The position numbers and the translations under genes were made by a program. From Verticillium longisporum (lineage: Eukaryota > Ascomycota > Sordariomycetes > Glomerellales > Plectosphaerellaceae), in NCBI GenBank assembly GCA_019188255.1, contig JAETXT010000002.1, forward strand, positions 5,704,001 to 5,768,000: DNA of 64,000 nt, read 5' to 3'. The stretch's first letter is position 1. Every line of letters begins with the position of its first letter. The notes beneath the pieces are model-generated. The model was not told the DNA's origin. It searched no databases and saw only the letters and a program-made list of their open reading frames with translations. This document shows positions 22,131 to 32,659 of the stretch, piece after piece.

Positions 22131-23872
22131 ATGGCGACTTGGGCCGCCATCGCACGCAAGGCCGCAGAGACCACCGCAGAGGCCCTTGAAGAGGGCGTCA
22201 AATTCTCGTGGGCGGAGAACGAAGCCAACAAAGTCACCGCCGCCACCTTGGAGGAATTTGGTCCTCCTCTTTCCTACGACACCGACAGTGACAACGACTG
22301 TGAGCCCAAGGTTAAGACTGAGCTCAACGCTAGCCACAACAACAACAATATCATCATGGCAGCTGAAGAAAACATCGTGGTTGCCCCCGAGGTGCCCGTT
22401 CAGAACTCGGCCGGCACCGCTCCCGGTCCTGCTCCCAACGAGGGTGCCTCGTCCTCGTCTGCCGCTCCTTCCGCCGGAGCTTCCATGTCCAGGGTTGAAG
22501 AGTTCAAACTGGCTCTTGGTGACTTCGGCACTCAACTTGGTCTGATGGTCCGCCTCAAAGGCGTGGCCCCAGAGAACGTTGACGAGTGTGTCAACAACAT
22601 CATCGAAAAGAGCCTTGATGATATCATCGCTGTCAAGGGCAAGGAGGCCCAGAAGAACGGGAAGGCCCAGGGACCGGACGCCGCCGACAACAAGACAATT
22701 TCGGCTCCTGCCCAGCAGGACGGAAATGATCCGAAGGGCAAAGGTAAAGCTGTCGAAACCACTGACGCCTTCACTGGCATCATGGAAGGCTACAAGCTCT
22801 CTGCTGCCCCGCAGCTGCCCAACAGCGAGCCTCACCCTTCGAGGCTCACCGTGGAAGAGCGCAGAGCCCAGGTTCAGTGGGCCGTGCAGTCTGCTCTTGA
22901 TCTTCGCCGTCTCCAGAAGTGAGTTGCTTCCTGATCTGCGGTTCTTTGCTTCATCACAACCCCCAGCTAACCACAAGCAGACTCTCGCTTACCCAGGACA
23001 CGGCCGACGTCATCATGTTCTTCACAAAGCCCGATGAGGTCACTGGAGAGACTGAGATTCCGGTTCATCGCGAGCTGCTCATCAGAGAATCGACTTGGTT
23101 TAGTCGTCCGGGCGGCCTGCCTCCCCCGAACAAGGTATGTCTTGTATCAAAAAGCTGATAATTAGTACTGACACGGGTTTAGGACGGCAAACCTGTCTAC
23201 ATCTGTCTCGGAGACGGACCTTCCGGCGTTGTTGGCCAGGTCTTCAGGTTTCTTTACAACCATAGTGGGTAGTCTTTGCCCAGTGTGCAATGCATTTGCT
23301 AACCACATTGTCCTTTCCCAGAGGTCGACGAGTGCGAGAGAAATGCTGGCTCGCCCTTCCACCTTACCCATATCCAATGCAACGTAAACCAGTACGTTCT
23401 TGCTGTCGCCTACGGCATGACTCGCCAGCAGCAATATCATCTCAACAAGGTTCAGGAGCACGTCGAATGGCTCAGGGAGCACGTCTCTCACAACGGGCCT
23501 CTGTGCAACATGGTGCTCACCACTGGCATTGAGATCGGATGGTGCGAGGTGCCGCTTCGTCACTGCAACACGTGCCTCTGGAAGGAAGTCATCCCGGAGT
23601 ACCGCGCGGGTCTGCGCCGGATGCACGTTCTCATTGCCCGGCTCAATCTGATCATCGTGCCGTGGATGAACCGCCAGCCTTGCGTCAAGCCATTCGTCGA
23701 CATGTTCTGGATCACGCAGCAGTATGGCAGGTTCCCGTGGAGGGCTTGGGTTTGGCACCTTCGCTCGCTCGGTACCATTCGGGAGAGCGACTGTGACAAT
23801 TGGTCCCTTCTCGGCAAACAGATGAGCCAGGCCGAAATCGCCAGGACTCTCAAGCCCTATCATTTCGTCTGA
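22131..23872 (+). CDS. BTB/POZ-like domain protein
   Basis: Four exons (22131-22918, 22981-23134, 23183-23264, 23322-23872) give 524 residues; every intron is 48-62 bp with GT-AG sites and a CTAAC/CTGAC branch. Residues 1-260 are acidic and disordered (Asn, Ala, Ser, Glu-rich). Residues about 263-385 resemble a BTB fold: TADVIMFFTK, IPVHRELLIRESTWF, VFRFLYNH and VLAVAYGMTRQQQYHL occupy the expected A-strand, B1, A3 and A5 positions. The C-terminus is Trp/Cys-rich and unassigned. BTB proteins usually mediate dimerisation or Cul3 binding. The frame is open upstream to 21672, but that part has leader-like composition, so 22131 is preferred. Confidence 0.8.
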
Positions 23873-24782
23873 AGCAATAGGAAAATGATGACCAAGGAGT
23901 ATGACATGGTTGCTGAAAGTTGGCATGAGCTCTGTCCAAGGGGGGCAGAGGGAGGAAGCAGCAGCATAGCTTGGTCATCAATCGGTTCAATAGGAGTTCA
24001 GGATTGATTCCGTTGATTATTCACTCTGATCGCACCGTGATGCCACATGGCTTAGCAATATCGGATCAAGTACCTCCGGACGAACGACGTCGTGCGTCTT
24101 CTGAGCCAGTCAATATCGTCATGTTGAGTGAAGAGTGGAGGTCTGAATCAGTCAGTAAGAAAAGAGATGTTCACCAATTCAACACGGCCTGAAGTCGTAC
24201 CCTGCTTGGCTGAGCAGATTGTTGATTCATGTCACCTGAAAAGTCTGCGACAGTTCATAATCACCTATCAGCATCTCGGTAATGGTGTTTACTGTTGAGA
24301 TATCGAACGCAAGGCACATGTCATCCATGCGAGTATCGTCTGCGTCAAGATCCAAGACAACATGGTTTGCGCAATACCAAAAAAGCCGTGATGAGTTCCA
24401 CTCTTTGTTATGGGATTTAGAGTATCACTGCGTCATGAAGCATGAGGCCCGTCTACAGGGAGTGAGAGAGGCGTTCAGTTGCAAAGTCCAGACGTCTACT
24501 CAGAGACTCCTTGTCTTGTCCTTGGGTATGTTCCACTGCAGCGTGTAAGCGAGGTATTAGGTTGGCGACACCAGTCACCGTGATTACGACGTCGATGAAA
24601 CAGCCCGAACGCATGCGTCTTTAAATACTACGTGATCAAACCATACTGCACGTATTCTGTTATGCAAGACACCCGATTTACAGCCCTGGTTTTACCTTGC
24701 GGTGAGCTCGTAGATCTTTACTTGCAGCTTATGATGAGCAGGCAGTCGAGTTACCTGAGACATACCAGACCACGGTGTTTCA
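23873..24782. other. Intergenic region upstream of the polyketide synthase relic
   Basis: The expected N-terminal ketosynthase sequence is not found in any frame here; only short unassigned frames occur. Confidence 0.5.
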
Positions 24783-27700
24783 GGTCATCTCGAAGGCTGC
24801 GCTGGATTAGCCGGCCTTCTTCGGGCATCCCTCGCGGTCCAACACGGCGTCATCCCACCCAACATCCATTTCGATGCGCTAAACCCAGCCGTCAAACCTT
24901 TCTACACAAACCTCTGCGTGCCTACGTCGCCCCTGGCGTGGCCGGATACCCATGGTCAGCCTCGTCGCGCCAGCGTCAACAGCTTTGGCTTTGGCGGCAC
25001 AAATGCCCACACTATTGTCGAAAGCTATGACACTCCTACTGAGACTTTTCCGTCCTCGCAACAAACGGCCGCTGCCACATTGGTAGCTAGGCAAGAAGCT
25101 GATAAATTCGGTCTCGTCGGCCCGTTTGTGTTTTTAGCCAGGAGTCGCACGTCACCTTCCCAGTCACTTCGACAAACCTCAGACCATCTGCGCATTAACC
25201 CGGCACTGGATTTGGATTCCTTGAGCAGCGTGCTGCATTCAAAGCGAAGCGCTTTGACATACAGAATAGTGATTCCGGCGACGACAAGTCGCCAGACACT
25301 ACTAGACAGCCTGGAGGAACATGTCAAACTCGCATCAAGCGCACAATCCAGTGAGTCGTTTGGCGTCAGGGCCTTGAATGAGCCCGGTGCGACCAAGCAG
25401 CCAGGGATCCTCGGTATCTTCACAAAACAGGTCAGTTCAATATCCAAAACTCCAACTAGCTCTGCCTTTGAGCTTCTACAATTAGGTGACGAAGGTAATT
25501 AACGTGGATTGGCTATTACACGGTGCTCAAGCTGCCCAGATGGGCCGACACTTGGTGCAACACTGCAAAACTTTCAGCCAGTCCATTCAAAAATGCGAGG
25601 TCGACTTGAAATCACTTCCTGAAGGTCCTACTTGGTCATTGATTGAGGAACTGGTTGCGGAAGAGAAGGTTTCGCGTCTCTCGCAGGCCGTCATCTCCCA
25701 ACCTCTTTGCACGGCCCTTCAGATTGCCCTTGTCGACCTCCTGAAAACAGTCGGCATGGAGTTCGCTGCCGTTGTTGGCCACTCGTCTGGCGAGACCGGT
25801 GCTGCGTATGCAGCTGGACTTCTGAGCCGAAGGCATGCCATGGGTATCGCGTACTACCGCGGTCAAGTGGCCCATCTGGCAAAGGGGCCGGGTGGGAAGG
25901 CGGGAGGCATGATAGCGGCAGCCTTGACCTTTCAAGATGCTAAGTCGCTCTGCTCAGAGGCCCGATTCAAGGGACGGGTCAGTATGGCAGCGAGCAACGC
26001 GCCCTCTAGCGTCACTCTATCTAGTAACTTGGACGCTATCGAAGAGACTAAGGGTGTCTTAACGGCAAAGAAAATCCAGGCTAGGCAGCTCATAGTCGAT
26101 ACAGCCTACTATTCACATTACATGCTTAAGTACGCTGAAGCTTACCTAGTCCTTCTTTAGCAGCTTAAGGTGCAAGTCCGCAAGCCAGCTAAGGACAACG
26201 CATACATATAGTTCTCCAGTATGCGGAACAACACTAACATAGTCACTCATTCTGCTTATTAAAAAGATTAAGAAGACTAGTACTAGGTTAATAATATAGT
26301 CCAACCAGTCCTATTCTCCGACGCTATTCAGCTTATAGTCTAGAGCTTTCCGGTATATTTTGCGATCGTAATCGAAGTTAGACTATATCCGGCTTTAAAG
26401 GGTCTAGTAAGCTAATCTATTAAGTTATTATCGATGCCTCCTATTCCCTACGTCGGCTGCTTAGAGCGCGAGAAAGGTGGCATTAAGAGTATATCAACGG
26501 CCCTCGGGACGGCTTGGAGCTACCTGGGGCCCTCTGCCATCGACTTTAGTGCTTGGCGAGAGAGTTTCAACTTGCCCAGGCAACGGACCCCTCTTAAGGG
26601 CTTGCCTACGTATACGTAGGACCATGACCAAGTATACTAGCTAGAATCCCGTCTCTCACGTAATATGCGTATAGGTGGTAAGCCACTATATACTTTGCTC
26701 GGCCGTCAGCGTGAGGATACTCTATACGAGAAGACGTAGCGAAACTTCTTCTACGTGAAAGAGATGCCGCGGGTGATAGGGCATACGTTCTAGGGACAAA
26801 TTCTCTCTCCTGGAGCCGGCTATGTCAGTATCGCCGTAGAGGCGTCCAAAGCCTTCGTCCAGGGCCGCCCCATTAAACTGGTTGAGGCCAGAGATATGAA
26901 TATACCCAAAGCACTGGTCATCGGCGAGGACAAAGGAGTTGAAGTCGTCTTCACGATGCGCAGCCAGACGCTTCACACATCGGTGTCAGACGGCTCAAGC
27001 TTAGAAGCCGAGTTCGTTGCTTATAGCTGCTCGTATGAACGCGTTTTGGACAAGACGTGCGATGCCCGTTGAATCATCCATCTTGGTCCTACTGGATCTG
27101 AAGATTTGCCTGCAAATCCTATATCACAGACCGAACTTACACCTCTGGACACCGACAGATTTTATCGAGCTGTTTCGGAGATCGACCTTGGCTACGATGG
27201 AGCGTTTCGCGCATTGCATTCCATCAGTAGATCTTGGGGTCATGCCAAGGCATCCGCTTCTTGGTCCAGCGATGACATCGCCATTGGTTGCTCCCTACAC
27301 CCTGCTGTTCTTGACGTTGCTTTCCAGGTCGGGCTAGGGACCTTTCTTTCCACCGCAGAGAAGTCAATGAGAAGCCCCTTGCTCCCAGTTGGAATTCGAC
27401 GAGCCTTCATCAATCCCAACCAGAACTACGAGGACGAGCCCGGCTCAACGAATATCGAAATTGAGGCCATGATGTCGACTGCAAATGCTGGCGTTGTTGA
27501 GGTTGACATCAGCTTATGTGCTAAGAAAACCAACGAAACGCAGAGTTGCGGTATTCAGATCGATGGCCTGATACTCAAAGCGATTGCCGAACCACAGCCG
27601 TCTGAAGACCGTAACCTGTTTGTCAAGACCATCTGGGACGTTGACAGCGCCTACGGTCTTGCTGTCACACCGCCGACTCCAGCCAATGAGGCTGCTTCCT

Positions 27701-29342
27701 CGACTGTGATAGACGCGTGTGAGCGAATCACTCTGTTTTACATGCAAAACCTCATTCGCGAGCTCTCCGCCCAGGACCTAAAGTCCGCATCGTGGTACCA
27801 CCAAGAGTTGTTCAGCTACATACATACCACGTTGTCCACAACTCGGGAGAAAAGGCATGCGATCCTGCGTGAAGGGTGGTTGGATGACGACCGTGAGACC
27901 ATCCTAAAGCTTATCGATGAGCATCCAGAGAGCGTCGACATAGAGATGCTGGTCGCAGTGGAATTGCCGCACGTAAACATGCATTATCTCGATTTCGACC
28001 GGCCTGAGGCGTGGAACGCTGACGTGCTTGTGCGCCACGTTCTTCTAATGGCCTTCACATTGGCGTCGTCGACGACTACGCAAGAAATGCTCTGGAGCGA
28101 AGAGCCAGAGGTCCTGGTCAAAGGCGATGAGATACTTGTGCCTCGTATTGTGCCCGACCACGTTGCCAACGAGACACTTAACGCCAAGCGTCGGAAAATA
28201 AGCAAACTTGTCACAACGGAGAGGATCACCATCGACTCTAGTGACCCCTCCTCGCAGCTACCACAGCTGCTCACTGGTGACAGCCTCTCGGTTCCTGAAA
28301 GGTATACGGCGGTCGATGTCAAGTTCTCGTTGGCGTTGCAAACTGGTGTCGAAAACCCATGCTTCCTTTGTTTCGGTCGTGTACAAAGCTCAGGTCAGCT
28401 AGCAGATGTCGGCGAGGTTCTCGTACTGTCTGCAATCGATTCTTCAACGGTCGTTGCCCCCACAGAAAGCCTTCTAGAGTGCTGCGACGCGCAAGCTATC
28501 AATGGTGAAAGCCTGGTGGGCACGGCATCTGCCCTAATTGCTTTGCAAGTGGTCCGCAGGGTTCCTCAGCACGGTACGACCCTTGTCTTCGGGGCTACAG
28601 TGGGCATGGCCCACGCCATCTCCGCTGTAGCAGCTGGAACAGGGCACAGCATTCTGTTCGTCGCTGTCGACTCGGTTGACGAAAAGAACCGAGAAGACTG
28701 GATCATGTTGCATCCTCGGGCCGCTGCTCGAGTCGCCCGAAGACTGATCCCTAAGGACACATCACTGGTCATCAACTTGTCAAAGGAAAACCTCGAAACG
28801 ATTGTGGAATTCCTGCCGTGTTTTGCGTCATTCAGACCTATGATCCTAGAAGTCTTCTTCACGAACCTAGCAAGGAGGTCGCTGCTGTACTGGGCAAAGC
28901 GCATGACACGTACCATTCATCAGCCAAAGAAGAAGCCAGCGAATTATCTGCCATAATGGTTCTTAACATTGCTGAAGCTCCGCGTCAGCTTCTGGCTAAT
29001 CGGCACCGTCTGTCTCTGGTATTGGATTGGGAACGCCATGAGCAAGTCAGCGCAGTCATCCGACCCCTCGAAACAAGCAGCCTCTTCTCCACTGCCAAAA
29101 CATACTTCCTTGTTGAAATGGCTGGTGAGCTTGGCCAGTCGCACTGTCGCTTTATGATCCGTGGCGGTGCTCGCCATATTGTACTTGCTCGTCGTAATCC
29201 GGCCCAAGATCCGCATTGGCTCAAGGAACTGCGGTCGACCGGAGCCAACGTCCGTATTGTCAAAATGGATGTGACAGATCGAGCACAGGTGCAAAAGACG
29301 GTTGCCATGCTTCCGTATTCGAACATATTGGCGTACTTTTGA
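24783..29342 (+). pseudogene. Truncated, RIP-scarred highly reducing polyketide synthase (PKS or PKS-NRPS type)
   Basis: Homology starts abruptly inside the ketosynthase (GHLEGCAGLAGLLRAS, then SVNSFGFGGTNAHTIVE); the catalytic Cys half is absent. An acyltransferase follows with GHSSGE (about 25780-25800), then a dehydratase with GHTF…SPGAGYV, and the start of the methyltransferase region. Sequence then jumps from VAVELPHV to MHYLDFDRPEAW, so the methyltransferase core is deleted. No enoylreductase is seen. A ketoreductase begins (GGARHIVLARRNP) but homology ends at 29342. About a dozen in-frame stops cluster at 26158-26760, mostly TAG in place of Trp or Gln; a TGA lies near 27072, the entry to the acyltransferase is disrupted near 25440-25530, and there is a one-base frame change near 28830. 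It is non-functional; the product is unknown. Confidence 0.9.
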
Positions 29343-30960
29343 GTGGCCTACCAGACAGCCAGAGTGATGGTTGGAAGTCTTGGTGGTGACATTCATTTGG
29401 TCAGTGGCATTCATCTGGTGGCAGGTTGCCCGTGCGCTCAGTGTCTCTAGCTTACCTACTAGATACATAGGTACAGTGGGGAGACAAAAAGAACGACGGA
29501 TTGCCGTTATGAAAAGATACTGATTTAACCGTTAGAATACTATTATAAAATAAATAGATTAGCAATTCATAATCTAAGTAGTAGACGCTATAGATTCAGT
29601 AAAGTTCTACTAGTATTAACGTTATTAGAATCATTATTTATAGTGATCTATAGAATAAGTAATAGAGGTTAGAAAACTATGTGTTTTCGTGTGGGAACGG
29701 AAATCCGTCGTTTTTTTTTGTCGCATGACTGTACCTGAAGGTAGGGAGCTCTAAGCATCCTCCTACGCTGTAGAATATTCACGGAATACGGTACACATAC
29801 ACCTTTTCCGCACTTGACCCTCTCCAACAGGAAGAAGCCAAGCTTGACCAGACGATATCATCATCAACCTCAATTGCGCACCACGTGTATATGAATAGCT
29901 AAAGGTATGTACGTACAGTTGGATCTACAATCTATGGGTTCAGCCCGTCCAGACGCTGAATCAAAGCAAGATTGCGGATGCAGGTACTTGACAATCATCT
30001 CGAAACCTAGTAATCAGTCACTGTGTGCACCAACAGTGGAAATCTAAGGATGTGGGGTATGGCGAAGCAGACCCACACCAAGACACCACAAGGTACCTAC
30101 CTAAAAGGTAATTAGCTTGACTACCTACCCAAGCTACCTACCTTCATCCAATGGGTACAGTACCACTACCCGAGCTCGGGATTGTGCAGGAGGGGGTCAT
30201 CAACAGCGAGTGTAGCTTTCCATCTCGGTGAGATGATACGCGCCATGGCCGGTGAATTCCATCCTAAGCACAGGACCTACATTGCACACACTCATAGCTT
30301 GAGTAATGATCGCTGAACCGCTTGTTTTGTTATGATCTCCCCGTTTCCTTCATCCTATAACGCAAGCGCAGGCAGTGCCGGTATAACCACCTGCCGCCTA
30401 ATCACAAATAGCTATCCTCGGTGCCGGCAGGATAGTTGGCCGATCAGACGGCAGACGGGGACGTAGAATCATGTCCCACTCAAAAGCCTGATGATTACCT
30501 TGGATTGGCGATGGAGACAACCTGGCGTGAGTGCTAGAGCCACATCGGACCCAATTTGCTCCCGGTTCGTTCTTTGCGAATGTGGAAGTGAACCGGCCCC
30601 ACCGGCCTGCGGTCACGGCAGTTGGCTGACTCGAAAATCAACGAGCTACATGGCAGCCAACAAATGCACCTGGTGTATCTTTCCGACGGGACGTTTGTAA
30701 GCCATTTAGTTGACCAAGTGAGCTGACTCTTTCCGAGTGTGACACGGCATTCAAGGCACATAGCTCGTAGGTCATACGGCAAGGTCGATATGGCAAGAAA
30801 ATGGTATATAAGGTTCATTAAGGTTGACGAATGGTCCATCTTGAGTTGCTGTACACAAAACGTGACGAAATAACACTTGACCGAAGAAATCGCCTTCTTT
30901 GGGCAGCAATTTCATACCTTGCTTGCTTTACCAAGATCAAAAAAAAACTCTAAAAATACC
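29343..30960. other. Gene-free region with MITE and low-complexity repeats
   Basis: It contains the MITE described separately, a GGTACC/CCTACC patch at 30090-30150, and the promoter of the next gene (TATATAAG at 30805-30812). Confidence 0.5.
29474..29731. mobile_element. MITE with about 37-bp terminal inverted repeats and TA target duplication
   Basis: The left end (CAGTGGGGAGACAAAAAG, then ACGACGGATTGCCGTT) matches the right end in inverted orientation (CAGTCATGCGACAAAAAA, then ACGACGGATTTCCGTT). TA flanks both sides (29472-29473 and 29732-29733). The interior is very AT-rich with no coding frame. TA duplication and small size point to a non-autonomous Tc1/mariner/pogo-type element. Confidence 0.85.
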
Positions 30961-32015
30961 ATGATTCCCAATCTCTCTTCTCTGGGCCTGCTAGCCACCA
31001 CAGCTGCCATGGTCCGCGGCGCCTGTTCCTCCAGGATTCGTGTAGAGACCCACGTCAACAGCGGCTTGTCCCTCGACATGGTCTCGTCGCTGATCATCGG
31101 CTCTCAAGCTGCTGTAGTGATCGACATGCCCATGGCTATTCCTCAAGCGGAAGAGCTCGCTGCCTGGGTCAAGAATACCACAGACAAGCCTCTTGTTGCT
31201 GCCTTCACAACGCACTTTCATCCCGACCATTACCTCAGCGGTGCCGAGTTTCTCAAACGCTTTCCCAACACCAAGTACTACGCCAATTCTAAAGCTGTGG
31301 CACAGATTCGTGTGGAGGCTGCAAGCAAGGTGAGCTCACTTCCATGAATGCGATGGCCCCGAGAGCTGTGACTTATTGGTGGATGTAGGTTCAGGCCGTA
31401 GGCGCAGCTTTTGGAGCCGACAACATCGTCGAAGAGGTCGCCATCCCGTCGCCGTACGACTTTACATTCTTCACCCTGCCAGGAGATGAGGAGTTCCCCA
31501 TCTACCTTCTTAGCCCCTTGACCGGCGACACTGTCGATGAGACTATCTTCTGGGTGCCATCGATTCGCACCCTCATTGCCGGCGACGCGGTCTATGGCCA
31601 CGATGTGCACCTTTGGTTGGCCGATCTCCTGACACCGGAGTTGACCGAATCGTGGCTGTCCACGCTCGATTTCATTCAGCACCTCAGGCCCAAGGTCATC
31701 GTTCCCGGCCACTCGCTGTCGAATAAGAAGTTCGGCCCCACCATTGATTTGGACTTCACCCGCAAATACCTACGATTCTGGCAGAAGCAGATAGAATCAG
31801 AGGGACCCAGCACGTTCACGCCAGAGCAGATTTTCCAAAAGTTCAATGCCAGCTTCCCTGCTTTGCTTGCTGGAAGGGACATTGCAAGCTCCATGTTCCT
31901 GTTGAATGCTACCGCTGAGCAATTTGGCCGCGATGGCAATCGCCAGGTGCATTTCGTTGACCTGGCTGCCTTCAACAGCACCGCAGATTTGGACGCATGG
32001 AAGTTTAGCGAGTAA
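30961..32015 (+). CDS. Secreted metallo-beta-lactamase-fold hydrolase
   Basis: Exons 30961-31329 and 31389-32015 (59-bp intron, GTGAGC donor) give 331 residues. Residues 1-21 (MIPNLSSLGLLATTAAMVRGA) are a signal peptide. The HxHxDH zinc motif is HFHPDH at 85-90. Later ligands are probable in AGDAVYGHDVH and in VPGHS. This composition matches MBL-fold hydrolases (glyoxalase II/lactamase-like); lactone or thioester substrates are typical but cannot be assigned. A TATATAAG element (30805-30812) lies about 150 bp upstream. The frame is open to an upstream ATG at 30877, but only 30961 places the signal peptide at the N-terminus. Confidence 0.88.
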
Positions 32016-32659
32016 TGCCGTGCAGCGCTTCGATTTCTATGGCTTTTCGTGTCTTCCTTGTCGCATTTTTGTACTCTAGATCGGTCACACATCTTAGCGC
32101 TTGTAATCTTCATCAGGTAGTAATCGCATCTCAGCTGTCGCCCATGCCTTTGCATTCTTCTTACGAGAACGAGAAAAACCATCATCATTTCGATAGACAA
32201 TCACCCCATGGCTGGCATCGATTTTGTAGGGTCAACGGTGGACCAAATGGTGTGGTCTTGTCAGCGAGAGCTGTCAGCCCGAGCACGGGCCTGCATGCAG
32301 GAGCTGTGCAACGATGACCCCCTGTACCTTTGGAGATTGCTCCTGCATGGTGATGGATTTGGCTGTGGTCATGCGGCTGAGCTGACGGTCTTCTCCTCAT
32401 CTGCTTGAAAATTTGGTCTCCATCAAGTTGAGTTCTCATTCTCACGAGCCGCCTTACCGGTACATTTGAGATTGAGCACTTTCTGGCAATCACGATCATC
32501 AGAACCCAGGCGCGCCTTCCTGCCTCTGCGTCATCCTCACAGCAAACTCGGCCAACCAACCAGCAGCACGCGATTCGACCTGGCGGGTCTTTAACAACCA
32601 CCACTCGCTAGCGCTACCTACCTACCCTACCTAAGGTACCTCAAGCATCATCCGACTTC
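32016..32659. other. Intergenic region with GGTACC repeat
   Basis: No supported gene. A CTACCTACC…GGTACC patch at 32610-32645 directly precedes the CorA-like gene. Confidence 0.5.
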
